A DNA stretch of 64,000 nucleotides from Pseudevernia furfuracea (GCA_022315425.1 JAIUPT010000020.1:1984001-2048000); one strand, 5' to 3'. Numbered from the stretch's first letter, positions 47,204 to 58,493 are shown. Numbers and translations are program-made. The notes: generated by a model from the letters alone, not told the origin.

Positions 47204-49839
47204 ATGACGACAGCAAGGATATACCGGTGAAAAATTTCCGGCCCAGTAGTCTATCCCATTGGTGAACGGCAGATATTGATTAAGCGTCCGGATCTTATGC
47301 GAATGGAGCTGTTTGACCTCTTCGACGGAGAGTTAGCCATGGAACCTGTCAAGCGTTAGGGATCATGCCACCGACCATGGGCTAAGAGTATTGGGGAATG
47401 ACCGGCATACAGCGAGATAGAAGAGACTTTGGATTTCTCTTTGCATGCAAAATAGATTTGATATTCAACAAAATGGTTTCTTTGCCAATGGGTCTACCAA
47501 AAAATCGGCTGTCAGTATCTTAGTCCTTGAAACCCCGTTCTTGAAAAGCGTAACCCATCATCTTTCCTAATGCTTCGTATTTCAGAAATGAAAACCTTTA
47601 GCGAAATATGCCCGTACATCTTCATTTTCTATGCATTCATCGTCCAAGCCAACTGCCGCTAGTAATGATAGCTTTGTTTGATATTCTCTGCATCTTGCTA
47701 CTGCTATTGGACGATGTGGCATCGTATACGCGAGTTCCGTCGGTAGATTGAATGTCCATAAAGGGAGGGAGTTAACTCCGTAGGGCTTAGGTAATAACTT
47801 TTTGTGCTTCACTGGATATCCCCACGTTAAATACGCCGACGTATCAGCACGAGACCGCAAGTAATGGGTCAATAGGTTTTTTCTAGACAGCAGTCCCTAG
47901 GAATTTTTTAGCAGTGATACAACATCCCTCGTCGGCTCTGACATAATCGCCTGACTGGTAGCCGTCAGTATTTGACACCAAGACTCTGATGTTTTCGACA
48001 GCTTCACTACTCACACCAAGAATCGTTGCCACCCAGAGTTATCGGCCTATTCAGACATTTCCCTTTTGAAGCAGAGGAGCACCCATCCAAGCGGTGATGG
48101 ATCAGTTTGGCAGCCCGAGGCTTGACCATTGGATTCGGCGAGCCTCAAGCAATTTTTAGTAGCAGCTATCTATCAAAATCGTAGCTAGGAAAGGTCAGAA
48201 CTAGAAAGAGCAAAGTAAAGGCCAACAAACAAGCAGCTGGCGCACCCGCCGATTAAGCGGCGACGTTGAGGTTCCACTCTTGGTCCGGCTTGCCCAGGGA
48301 TGTAGATTGGTATGCGCGCCTGCATTGTACTTGTGAAAAACCCTGCACGGATGACCCTTCTGCCATCTCTCCATATTTATGGGAGGGACTCAGGAGATCC
48401 TCCATATCATCCTTCGATCAGTGGCACAAGCTCTGATGCAGCTTCTTCACATTTCGATTCTCCATGTCTCTCTTTTCATCACACGCGCTATGCCCAGTAA
48501 GACCATCTCTCAACGCACTCTCATCTCTATATGGAGTCTGCTAATCCTGTTTCTTCGCGCGTTGTTTCCCGTAAGTGAAAAGCCACTGGTCGGAGGTGGC
48601 GTATTGGATGCATTGCCGTAAAGAATCGTAGCAGCGCGAATAATGGTCTAGCGTTCTGCGCAAATCTTGCGAGGTTGAGGAGTTGGCGAGACCCATGTCT
48701 CACTAGCACCTGCACAGGCACATCTCGGTCAGTGACGAAGTTTTTGTATTTGCCTGTACCAGATCATAGACTGATTAGCCTAGCTCCAATAGGTAATCAA
48801 AATCTTGCAAACCGTTGCCTTCGAGTTCGTCAGAGTCAGCATATTCTTCCTCTACCGGCGTGTCATCTGCATCATCCATATGATTATCTTCGTTCTCACT
48901 CTAGGCACACAGACCACAGCCAAAGCTCCTAGAACTTCGATGGCGACCGTGATCGTAGATTTCATCCAGTCTCGCTCCTGATCCCCATCACGATCGAACC
49001 TAACCGTCCCTCGCTTTACACAGCATTATTAATGGCCTTCCTCTTCTAGTCCACCCTGGCACCCTCGAATCCGGCCTCGGCGTCATAGTATTGTAGTTGT
49101 TGCGTATAACCTCTTGGCATTGTTTGGTGTCCAAGATATATCTCACTGGTCGTTAGAGAAAGCGAACGCATCTCCTTGCGGTATGTAGCCAGAAGCCTTG
49201 TTACGCTTCTGCCCTTGTCCTGACACCAGGCAACAGCCGAACTTCAGAGAAGCCAGAAAATCCCCGAACAATAAAATGGCTCGTCCTACAGCAGAGACTG
49301 AAGCCGGATTGCCGAACACGAAGCGTGGAACCCCATGGAGATCTCGCCTGGATTTGTGGCACTTGAGAACGCCAGGACGGACGCGAAAGGATTGGGCACT
49401 AGATTTTGTCTTTCCATGGGACAGTGAGAGGTCCATTATATTGTGAGTCTGTTCCAGAATTTGCATTTGCCTCTCGTATTTCCTTAACGGGGTTTGGGGC
49501 CTACACAGTCCACTTGCTGTCTTCGTAAAGAAAAAGTTGCACTCAGAGAAGCCCACTCAGGCACACCCATACGAGTAGAGCATGAGCTATCATCCACCGG
49601 ATCATTGTCTTGAAAACATCCGCCAAGGCTTAATCTGCCAACCCGAAGAAATTCATATCCTCTCAACCTCTAATTCCCAAGTTGTCAATACTGATCCCTT
49701 CTTGGGGGAGGGGATTTCAGTGTCGGTTAAACTTCGGTGATTTACAGAACGGTGACATAATGTGTTTTGGCAGCACCAGCAGATATACGGAGTACTTACC
49801 CCTCAATTGTGACAAAAACAAAAAGTGGACTAGAACACG
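47204..49839. other. Gene-poor region with coding-looking remnants
   Basis: No intact gene. A minus-strand frame at 47872-47582 is open for 96 codons (LPLWTFNLPTELAYTMPHRP, AAVGLDDECIENEDVRAYFA) and looks coding but lacks a start or partner exon. At about 48.81-48.90 kb a plus-strand frame (VAFEFVRVSIFFLYRRVICI) resembles a helix of rhodopsin-domain proteins, possibly a relic related to the neighbour at 45.9-47.2 kb. Both are weak. Confidence 0.35.
47582..47872 (-). pseudogene. Possible orphan exon or gene fragment
   Basis: Open frame ending in TGA at the 47582 side with ordinary amino-acid composition and no low complexity. No family is recognised and no splice partner was found upstream in 47.9-48.3 kb, so a truncated gene is as likely as a chance ORF. 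Confidence 0.25.
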
Positions 49840-50641
49840 ATGGCTGCGAACACTGTCATCGCTTTTGATCTCTACGGCACCCTGCTATCCACAGAGTCGA
49901 TTGCGAAAGAACTCGCCACCCACTTTGGGCAAGAAAAAGCCGCCAGTCTCGCGGGGTTATGGAGGCGGTATCAATTGGAATACACATGGCGCTTGAATAG
50001 CATGAGTACGCCAGTCTTCTTGTTTTTAACCCTTCGATTGCTTCCGACCTTCCGCTGATGGGTCCCAAGACCAATATCAGCCCTTCTCAGACATCACCCG
50101 CAACTCCCTCAACCACGCTTTGGCAGACTCTGGTCTCTCCCTGGATGGAGATTCGACTAGCCATTTGATGAAAGCCTATGACTCCCTTTCCACCTTCCCA
50201 GACGTATCCCCGGCTTTGAAAGCTCTTGCTGATGAATCCGCTATAACGGCCGTCGTCTTCTCGAATGGCACCAACTCTATGGTCACGAACTCTGTGAAAT
50301 CATCTCCAGACCTGGGCGGTTATGCAGATGTCTTCAAGGAAATTATCACCGTGGACGAGGTAAAGTGCTTCAAGCCGGATCCGCGGGTATATTATCATCT
50401 AGCGGAGAAGATGGGGAAGGGAAAGTCCAAGGAGGCGATGAGCGAGTTGTGGCTGGTGTCTGGGAATCCATTCGATGTTGTGGGTGCTAGGGCGGTGGGT
50501 ATGCAGGCCGCGTGGGTTGATAGAGGAGGAGCTGGGTGGACGGATGGATTGGTGCAGGGCGAGACGGGCAAGCCGACGGCTGTTGTGAAGGGGTTGGGAG
50601 AGGTGGTGGAGGCGGTCAAGAAGTATAGTAATCCTAGGTAA
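49840..50641 (+). CDS. HAD-superfamily hydrolase, haloacid-dehalogenase type II-like
   Basis: Two exons, 49840-50005 and 50070-50641, with a 64 nt intron (GTACGC donor, CAAG acceptor); 245 aa. Motif I with the nucleophile Asp is FDLYGTLL (~9-16), motif II is VVFSNGTN, motif III Lys is KCFKPDPRVY and motif IV is VSGNPFDVVGARAVGMQAAW, the complete catalytic set of 2-haloacid dehalogenase-like HADs. The cap lies in WRRYQLEYTWRLNSMNQYQP. Such fungal proteins are often named (S)-2-haloacid dehalogenase, but the real substrate is usually unknown. Confidence 0.88.
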
Positions 50642-53600
50642 GAGGGTTAAAGTAAGTATTCGTCTAATTCTTGGTGAGGAAATATAGCTCATATCTTAGG
50701 GCATATCAATAGCGTTCTCGTATAGCCATAAACAGTCACGAGAGCAGCTAGATATGTGCATGTGTGATTGTTTTGTCTCAAAGTCGAGGCTTGCAGGTTC
50801 GAACAGGCATGTTCGCGTAGCCTAGTGCCAAAAACTCCATAACCCCAAATGACACCGTCGTCGACGACCTCCCTGGCGAGAATCATCAGCATTGGCGCCG
50901 ATGGTACCGAAGATGTCGATGCCGACGAGATGCGTTGAGATACGTGTGACCTGCTAATCGTGTGCTTTGTTGATCGTGTGCCTCATAGTCCGTCAAATTT
51001 AAACGCGTTGGCTATTGACTGTGCGTCTCGAAGATTGTCTGATCAAAATGCGATGGCCGTGGGGCCTAGGAGTCTGTTTCATGAATTGAGATGAGCTGTG
51101 TAATCTGCTTCCGGCCTGCGCTGCTGGTCCTGTATGTTTCTCACCGTGGGCTAGAAATGGCTGTGTATTCTGTTAGCCCTGAGCTAGAAATGCTCTGCTG
51201 ACTGTGTGCCTCTCTGACCGCGTTTCTGGCTGCGTGCCCTTCTAGACTCGTGCTCTAGCAGCCATATGCCATGGTAGCAGTGTGCCTCCAGGAGTCTATC
51301 CGATCATTCCAATGGCGTGTGCCCTGCTAGCCTGTGTGCTCTGACAGCCGTATGCCTTAGTAGCCCTTAGTAGCCATGAATGTGATATCCGACTGGCGAG
51401 AATTGCCAGTATCATCGTCCTCGCTGGCCTCATTAGATCTCAGGGAGGCTGTAGGGAAAGGGGAAGAAGTATTGGCTCGCTGGCGTCTGTGATCTTGTTG
51501 GTTACGTTGTTGAACCTGTCGTAGTAGCTTTTCTGTATCTGAATCAGTCTTTGTAAAGCTGATATCATAGCGACGTAGCTCCTTTGCACTGCAAGCCTCC
51601 GAAAGGGACGAGGTGGAGGGAAAAGCCATTTGCTAAGGTTGGGCGATTATATGTGGTGCTTACTATGGATGCGTATGTGAAAGCTTAATGCGAGATCCCC
51701 ATTGCGGCTCATTAAGCTACAATCCCGCGGTAGTAACCGAAGTATAACTTCTGTATCATTTTGGAGTGGGTATCGTATCTGAGAGAGGTGTAGGGAAAGT
51801 TCCTAATTCCTCGGGACGAAAATAGCTTGACGGCGACATAGTCACACTTGAAGTCTGATAGCATTTGACGAAGAGGATCCTGGTCAGGTTTTTGGATACA
51901 AAGGGCTACAGTACTTGTAAAATTACGGTAACGGAATAGATCGCTAGAAGGGTAGTTCGCGACAATGTATCAATGTACGAGAGATCAGGGTTTCGACGAT
52001 AATGCAGAACATCCACAATTGTTGGATAGCATGTATTGACGCGTCTAGATGAGCTTTCCCTATGCAACAGACCAAAGATTTTCAACATTTATACCCTTCC
52101 AAAATTTCCTTGCCCTTTAGCCGTATCTCCAACTTCGGCCCAATGTACGAGAAGGGTGCTTTGTGGAGCGAAGTACACTCAGACGATCCCCACCAAGTAC
52201 TCAACGTATGTGCATACCTGACACAGACCATAGCGGTTGAGCTTCCAAATTTTGTCTCTTCGAAGCACAGGTCTTAGCTTTCCTAACGCTGTGGGGTCCG
52301 CAACACAGATTGACTAGACCCCTCCCTTCACCGCAGTGCAAAAGGTTATCGGGAAAGCAGCCGAAGTATCTTTCAAGACTCGTGGCGAGGCTCTGAATCT
52401 AAGAGAGATTGGTAGGGAACGCGATCAAGAAGAACTTTATGGAAAAGAGAGAAGAGCCGGATTGGAAGAGGAGGCATGGTGGGGGGGGGCGACAAGGAGG
52501 TTGGATTTGGCGAAGCAGAGATTGGAGGATTCAGTAGTAGGTGCTTCAGAAAGGAATGCCCCTTCTGCGATTGAGAAACCAAAAGGCAAGAACTTGTGGA
52601 CGGACACTGACGCTTCGGTTAGGAAATAATAAAATGTGTAAGTAATTGTCAGAGTTTGTTATGTAGATGAGGCAATGAAAAACGACACGAAATTTCCACG
52701 AAGAAAAGGTCGAAGAGCGGATCGAAGACGAATCGAGGGTTGGGTCCACAAAAGGCCAGTTTAGGAACGGAGTAGAGGATATCTTGAGAGCGAGGGAGAA
52801 TCCAGAAGAGGAGTGGTTGGATGAGGCTTAATGTTGGACATCGTTGTTGACCGTCTGTAGTAGGATCAATACCCTCTTTCAGTGGTCTACCATAGATGTC
52901 AGCACGCTGTGTTACCCTCTCTCTAGACAGTGTTTCCCTGTACTTCGCACCCCTTATTCTTCGCATTTACCTTCCTGCTTTCACATTATCTCGGTAGTCT
53001 TGAACCTTAGATGCGTATGAGCGCTCGTAATCGCGGTTTCGTCGTTTGAGAGGTAAATTGCATTAATACCAGTGATTTCATAATCATTCAATAGGCGTTG
53101 CATTGACCTTCGTCGTGTTTGAGAAAGATACGAGATTTGTGGCATTGTAAAGCGGAGGCTGCAAGGCGTTCGAGAGTGTGTCGTCAAAATAGCATGGTTG
53201 CAAAAGATCCCTCGGCGTGTGCATGGCAGAGGGGTTTCACGAAAAGGCAGAAAAACATCGCCCAGCTTCAACGGCGTTGCTGTTTGAACATGTGCAGGAC
53301 GTCGTAATATTTTGACGTCGGGGGGCCTCAGATAGTTTTAGCAAGGGAGCGCCAGCTTCTGGCCGTTCATAAACGTCTCATAGTGGCAGTATCTCGAGTG
53401 AATCACTAGCAAGACCCCCAATAGACATCTGTCAAAGATTGAAGGCGAGCCCACAACTCCTGCAACTTGTAGTCAAATTTTCCTACACCTCAATATCCAC
53501 ATTTTTGATCTGCCTCTCCGTATGAGTGATTCACCATGTCTCGATGCGTAGGCTTGGGACAGTCGAAACTTGCATAGATCGCAATCCAGGAATTTTGTGA

Positions 53601-54301
53601 TTATCCCAATGGACAAGTGGATACAAGTGTCCGCCAGTCAGACCTGATATCTTTTCTGGCCATGTTGAACGCTTGGGAGGCTAATGAGGGTTCATGGTCT
53701 CGTATATTCGCCGATGTGTAAGGATTGTTTGGGACACCTAGTGGAAGAAAGAAGCGTCCTTGTGCTGATGGATCGCAAGCTCTCCAAAATCACAAGCGCC
53801 AGCGTAGGTTGGGGAGGGTGGAACTTTGACGAAGAAGGCGAGAATCATGAGAATAAGTAGAACGGTGATAGTTGTATTGAGTAGAGTAGGGTTTGGGTGC
53901 AGTATAGGCTGGAGGAGACCACTCGGCGTGTATTTCGAGGGGAATTCGTAAAGGGAAATCGATAAGCTTCAAAGAAGTATCAAGGGAGGAAGATTTTCGG
54001 CTGTGTCCGCGGGATTCCTTAATCTGTAGAAGGTTCAGAATACCGTGTCCCTGTCTTCCCCTAAATGCAGTACATGTTAGTGTGATGTACATTTCTCAAC
54101 GGGGTGTATCTCCACAACGTCTAGACTGCTCGACGACATGATTGACGCAACTCAGTATGGCGAGTAGCTCGTTCTTTGTAATCTTGGTCTATGTTGATGG
54201 CAGACTAATAAGGCGTTGAACGAGGATATGAGTGCTGGTATGGCATTATGCAGCTAGCGCTGCGTTTTGCAAGAGCACACCAAATCGACTCTGCCTGTGC
54301 T
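50642..54301. other. Gene-empty interval leading into the repeat island
   Basis: No supportable gene. Small frames at 51629-51357 (minus; LLRQVQQRNQQDHRRQ) and 52337-52629 (plus; KAAEVSFKTRGEALNLRE, after a CCGCAG acceptor-like site) have normal composition, but no frame-keeping joins could be found. The region 50.94-51.38 kb carries a degenerate short repeat (listed separately). Confidence 0.4.
50945..51375. repeat. Degenerate short repeats
   Basis: Words of the type CGTGTGCCT followed by GCTAG or TAGTAGCC recur every ~20-30 bases (for example GTGTGCCCTGCTAGCC near 51317). The copies are too divergent to define a clean unit by eye. Confidence 0.4.
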
Positions 54302-54363
54302 TATCCTAGCAGGGCATTAAGCTCAGGGGTTTTTTGCCGAAGTCCGCCCGGCTCAATGCCCAG
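54302..54363. repeat. Dispersed imperfect palindrome, copy 1
   Basis: Shares TATCCT.GC..GGCATTA, CTCAGGGG, TTTT.(G/T)CCGAAGTC and CCCG(G/A)CT.AATGCC with 55833-55893. The ends GGGCATTAAGC and GCTCAATGCCC are inverted relative to each other. Confidence 0.6.
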
Positions 54364-54797
54364 GAAAGGGGATAGCAACAGGGGACACACACACCAAATT
54401 GACGAGCTCGGGTGAGGTGCTCAAATTTCAAGACGCAGAAACGGAGATTTCAATTGGAAGCTACGAATGCTGCAGTTGCCTGGAGAGTCTCCTTTGTCTA
54501 GTTATAGTTTGTTAGACAACTAATAGAAGCTTCTCGCATTCCGTCTTGCTACTCTATGTTAATGGCATTACTAATTGTCTTCCAATAAGTACGTTAGTCC
54601 AGCTACGATTCATGAGCTTGTGATTAAAAGCTATCTCATCAAGTAATGAGAAAACACGATACGCCGTTAGTGCTGGACAACCATGAGTAGCTTGAACGAG
54701 TCGAAAATCCAGATGCAGAGTGAGCTGGCTAGCGTACGAGGGATATGTAGATTACGGAGTGAAAAGAAGAGAACCAACGAGGCACATGAAATTTGAA

Positions 54798-55342
54798 AGC
54801 ATCCTAGCTGAAGCGCGGTCCTCGGTCCCGGCTGGCCGCATTGCACCGAGGGCTATAAGACTCCCCGGAAGGAGCTACATTCCCAAGGCCTTTATCCGAC
54901 CGCCGAACCGATGCTGGCCTAGTCGCAGAGCGAGTGCACCACTGAGAACAGCGGCTGATCACCTACGAACAGGTCTAGTTGCAAGCGCTTCCCTTTCAAC
55001 AATTTCACGTACTGTTTGACTCTCTTTTCAAAGTGCTTTTCATCTTTCGATCACTCTACTTGTGCGCTATCGGTCTCCAGCCAGTATTTAGCTTTAGATG
55101 AAATTTATCACCCATTTTGAGCTGCATTCCCAAACAACTCGACTCGTCGATGAGGCTTCACATGGGCTCGATCCACAGTCACATACGGGATTCTCACCCT
55201 CTATGACGCCATGTTCCAATGAACTTAGACCGTGATCTCACCCGAAACACTCTCTATAAATTACAACTCGGACCCCGAAAGGGCCAGATTTCAAATTTGA
55301 GCTATTGTCGCTTCACTCACCGTTATTGAGGCAATCCTGTTG

Positions 55343-55374
<32 letters not shown>

Positions 55375-55409
55375 GTTCAGCGGGTATCCCTACCTGATCC
55401 GAGGTCAAT
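54798..55409 (-). rRNA. Truncated, decayed 28S rRNA gene fragment (5' D1/D2 part)
   Basis: Reading on the minus strand from about 55409, the sequence is the start of fungal 28S rRNA: GACCTCGGATCAGGTAGGG, then the exact ITS4 priming site (55370-55351), CTCAAATTTGAAATCTGG, TCGACGAGTCGAGTTGTTTG, GACCGATAGCGCACAAGTAG, GAAATTGTTGAAAGGGAAGC and ends near GCTAGGATGCT (~54798). After that the match stops. Invariant positions carry C-to-T or G-to-A changes (CAGTAACGG reads CAATAACGG, GGCGAGTG reads GGTGAGTG, GCGGCAACAG reads GCGACAATAG), so it is a non-functional ectopic copy. Confidence 0.9.
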
Positions 55410-55520
55410 CATTGAAATGAATGGGGTTATCTGGCCGGTCGCGGGGCGAACTTTCAAAGCGGGATGAAGATTTACTACGCTTGAAGTCACACCGGACCGC
55501 CACTATCAGGTCTTATTAGC
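55410..55520 (-). other. ITS2 remnant attached to the 28S fragment
   Basis: Directly upstream (minus strand) of the 28S start is ITS2-like sequence (TTCAAGCGTAGTAAATCTTC, CCCGCTTTGAAAGTTC). No 5.8S motif such as the GAACGCAGCGAAATGCG block is found further upstream, so the rDNA piece is truncated on both sides. Confidence 0.65.
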
Positions 55521-55832
55521 AAAGAAATTGGTTCCGTATCTTTTCACTTTCTGGAAAGAGATATAAAATTTCAGGGAACTCTATACTTAGCCAGCCCCCG
55601 TTTTTGAGAATAACCCCTATTAGTCGCTGGAGAAAATTACTCGTGAGTGGTATGATTGGGTAATTTACCCTTAGTCGGTGTATTCATCGACCTTTCGCCA
55701 CAATCTCGGAGATCACACCACACAATGAGCCTATGCATGCCTAGCCTGCTACATAGTGTTTTCACTAGAACCAATCCAGCGCCGCAGCGGACAAAGGCTG
55801 ACGCATAACCAGATTTAGAATGGGTAATGCAG

Positions 55833-55893
55833 GTATCCTGGCTAGGCATTAGTCTCAGGGGGTTTTGTCCGAAGTCAGCCCGACTGAATGCCT
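55833..55893. repeat. Dispersed imperfect palindrome, copy 2
   Basis: Same orientation as the copy at 54302; ends AGGCATTAGTC and GACTGAATGCCT are inverted. The two copies bracket the 28S fragment. Confidence 0.6.
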
Positions 55894-56105
55894 AGGTCGC
55901 CAAGATGTAGGATAATGTCAGATGTGACTGCAACCTATCTGACAAAGTCAACATCATGCACAACAATTTATGTTTTATGGGGGCATGGGCAAGAAATCAG
56001 GAATGAGAACATCTCAAAAGTCCTCAAGGTCGACTTGGAAATGTGTCGTCCACTTTGTGGAACTCAAGAAATCTCGACTTCCACCCAACTTGGGACCTGT
56101 GGTTT

Positions 56106-56182
56106 GCGGAGGTATTTAGTTCGTATTAGGTTCGATTCCTAATGGCGCTGGTACAATGATGTTGCGGTGCTTTTTATTTTCT
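56106..56182 (+). repeat. 77 bp direct repeat with tRNA T-arm-like hairpin, copy A
   Basis: Nearly identical to copy B at 56336-56412. It contains TTAGGTTCGATTCCTAA, a 5 bp stem with a TTCGATT loop like a tRNA T-arm and matching the Pol III B-box. Downstream TAATGGCGCTG (56140) is inverted at 56185 (CAGCGCCATTA). Confidence 0.7.
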
Positions 56183-56335
56183 GGCAGCGCCATTAGCCAC
56201 AGGTTTTAAAGTTCTTGTCAAACGGTATGGGAGAGGGTTCAGATTCGAATCCCGTGCGACGCGTTGATTTGCGAAGCGAAATGTTCCCCGAACCCTAGTC
56301 CGAGGGCGGACACCTGTTGGTTGTGGTCGTGTTTC

Positions 56336-56412
56336 GCGGAGGTATTTAGTTGGTATTAGGTTCGATTCCTAATGGCGCTGGTACAATGGTGTTGCGGTGC
56401 TTTTTATTTTCT
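56336..56412 (+). repeat. 77 bp direct repeat with tRNA T-arm-like hairpin, copy B
   Basis: Copy of 56106-56182 with only a few differences, offset 230 bp. No complete tRNA cloverleaf could be folded around either copy. Confidence 0.7.
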
Positions 56413-56850
56413 ACCTGGAATGTTCAAATTGTTGACCCACCAATTTTCTCCCCCTGGGTAAACTTGCCTCCATGCTTTTTCCAAGATCCTCTTAGCTATG
56501 TAATCGTGCTCAATGGCAGTACTGACCTCTGGCTGATACAAGTAAGAGAGCTGCTTCATCATCAACCTGGGTTCCTTATGGTAAAGACCTTGAACCGAGC
56601 CCACGTGTTACCAGAATTTTGGTCAGAGTAGGCAGAGACATCTTCTTTTTGGCACTAGAGCCTGGCACAGTACTTCGAACACAAGTCTACTCAGCCTAGC
56701 GAAGATCAGTTTTGGGATCAGGAGCAAGTCAGAGCCCTGCTTGACACGATGCAAGAAGCCATTGTTGTTGTCTTGTACCTTCTTTCATTAGGGTTGATCA
56801 ATTGTCAAAGGAAATGTGACCGTGGGTCATATATTCATGTGTGGTGGAAA

Positions 56851-56952
56851 AGATGCATTCTTCTATGTGCCTGCAAGGCAATATGTGCGGCACCAAGCCG
56901 CGCTAGCCTAATTGGGCTGAGTCCTCTGAGGAGGCCTTGGCTTACCGTGACA
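56851..56952. repeat. ~100 bp dispersed repeat, copy 1
   Basis: Shares GATGCATTCTTCTATGTGCC, CGCGCTAGCCTAATTGGGCT and TGAGGAGGCCTTGGC with 57678-57772; this copy has 8 extra bases near 56892. Origin unknown, probably part of a decayed transposon. Confidence 0.65.
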
Positions 56953-57677
56953 ACATGCCCACAAAGAAGAAAAAAGGCTGTGTCCCCGTAGCCATTGACG
57001 AATCCCTGAACAGCTACATTGACTGTGCGCTGTTTATATACTTCATGCACCTATCCTTGGCCTGTAGCCTCCATATCCTCCGCGTGACGAATGTATTCAA
57101 GCAGAGAGCCGAAAAGAGGGGCGAGAAATGGAGCATGCTGAATCCGAGCGGTGCTGAGGCAGAAAGGTGACTCTCTAAGAATTAACATAATCCGCGAACG
57201 TGGAATCGCGGAGAATTGGCTCGTGTTGACGGGGCTGCTGCTGTTGACAGTGCTCTTCTTCTTCTTTCTTCTCTTTTTCTTCTTCGTAGTGCTCTTCAAA
57301 GAATCCTTCGTAATGATCTGCTGCAGTGACTGCTACTGCTTTGACGCTATGATCATTGGATTTGGCTGTGACAGCAATAAGCCAAAATACAGTTCGAGCG
57401 CCTCGCGAAGCGTGTGTTAAATTAGCCGTGTGAGAGAGGTAATTTGCTCTGCTGTGAAGCCGAGGAGAGCAATTTGGCTACTGAAAGACATAACGTAAAA
57501 TATATTTCAAAGGCCTAGTGAAAGGATGACGAATTGATTAATTGCTGAGGCTGATACCTAGCTGCGTAGCGGAAGCGCGAGGGGGCTGAGGATCGATATG
57601 TCAATTGTTACTGGTCGAACAATGATATAGACGAAACTTGTAGAGGACCTGGGTTAGGTGTTGCTACCATGTTGTCA

Positions 57678-57772
57678 AGATGCATTCTTCTATGTGCCTG
57701 CAAGGCAGATATGTGCGGCGCGCTAGCCTAATTGGGCTGAGTCATCTGAGGAGGCCTTGGCGTACCGTGACA
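57678..57772. repeat. ~95 bp dispersed repeat, copy 2
   Basis: Second copy of the repeat at 56851, ending just 10 bp before the MITE at 57783. Confidence 0.65.
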
Positions 57773-57782
57773 TCAATACAGC

Positions 57783-58098
57783 TAGGCGGGGACTAGGCGT
57801 ACACCCCCACTCTATTAGGCGTACTCCCCCCCCTTATACTAGGTATACGCAGTCTTGAGAGCTTCAAAGTGAATGATCTTGTTACCTACAGAGCGGTCAC
57901 GAGTGAACAGGATCCTCTCACCCTTTGGGCCTTCGGGGGGTCTCTCCTGTACACACTCGCTCCTTCGCTCTTGCAATGCACTGAGAATTTAAACAGACTA
58001 GCCCTGCCGAGGGCTAACGGCTAAAAATCGGAGACAAAATTTTGGTGTGAAGGGGGTGTACGCCTATGGGATAGGGGTGTACGCCTAGTCCCCGCCTA
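57783..58098. mobile_element. MITE with ~50 bp inverted termini and CAGC target duplication
   Basis: The left end TAGGCGGGGACTAGGCGTAC is repeated in inverse at the right end (58098 leftward). Similarity continues for ~50 bp, including a second internal TAGGCGTACxCCCCC in each arm. CAGC flanks both sides (57779-57782 and 58099-58102) as a 4 bp target-site duplication. The 316 bp element has no coding capacity, so it is a non-autonomous DNA transposon. The superfamily is not assigned. Confidence 0.85.
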
Positions 58099-58135
58099 CA
58101 GCTAAGCTTCTAGATGAATTTGCCATATCAGTGTT

Positions 58136-58485
58136 ATGCTTTTTCACTCCTCAATCTACTAGTAGACGCGAAGGGACGGGCGGGCAGCGTTGCAGGCGGG
58201 TATTAGCCCTGAGATTATAATCACCGCAAAAACGGAGTGACACCTAAGTACTTTATGCTTCTTCACTCCTCAATCTACTAGTAGACGCGAAGGGACGGGC
58301 GGGCAGCGCTGTAGGCGGGTATTAGCCCTGAGGTTATAAACATCGCAAAAACGGAGTGACACCTAAGTAAATGCTTCTTCACTCCTCAATCTACTAGTAG
58401 ACGCGAAGGGATGGGCGGGCAGCGCTGCAGGCGGGTATTAGCCCTGAGGTTATAATCACCGCAAAAACGGAGTGACACCTAAGTG
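58136..58485. repeat. Minisatellite, three ~117 bp units
   Basis: Units start at about 58136, 58255 and 58371 and share TTCACTCCTCAATCTACTAG, GACGCGAAGGGA, GGCGGGTATTAGCCCTGAG and AAAAACGGAGTGACACCTAA. Differences between units are few and mostly transitions. Each unit contains the palindrome CTACTAGTAG. Confidence 0.85.
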
Positions 58486-58493
58486 AATTTCCC

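Noticed and set aside
56106..56412. Functional tRNA gene
   Set aside because: T-arm-like hairpins exist, but no acceptor stem, D-arm or anticodon arm at correct spacing could be folded.
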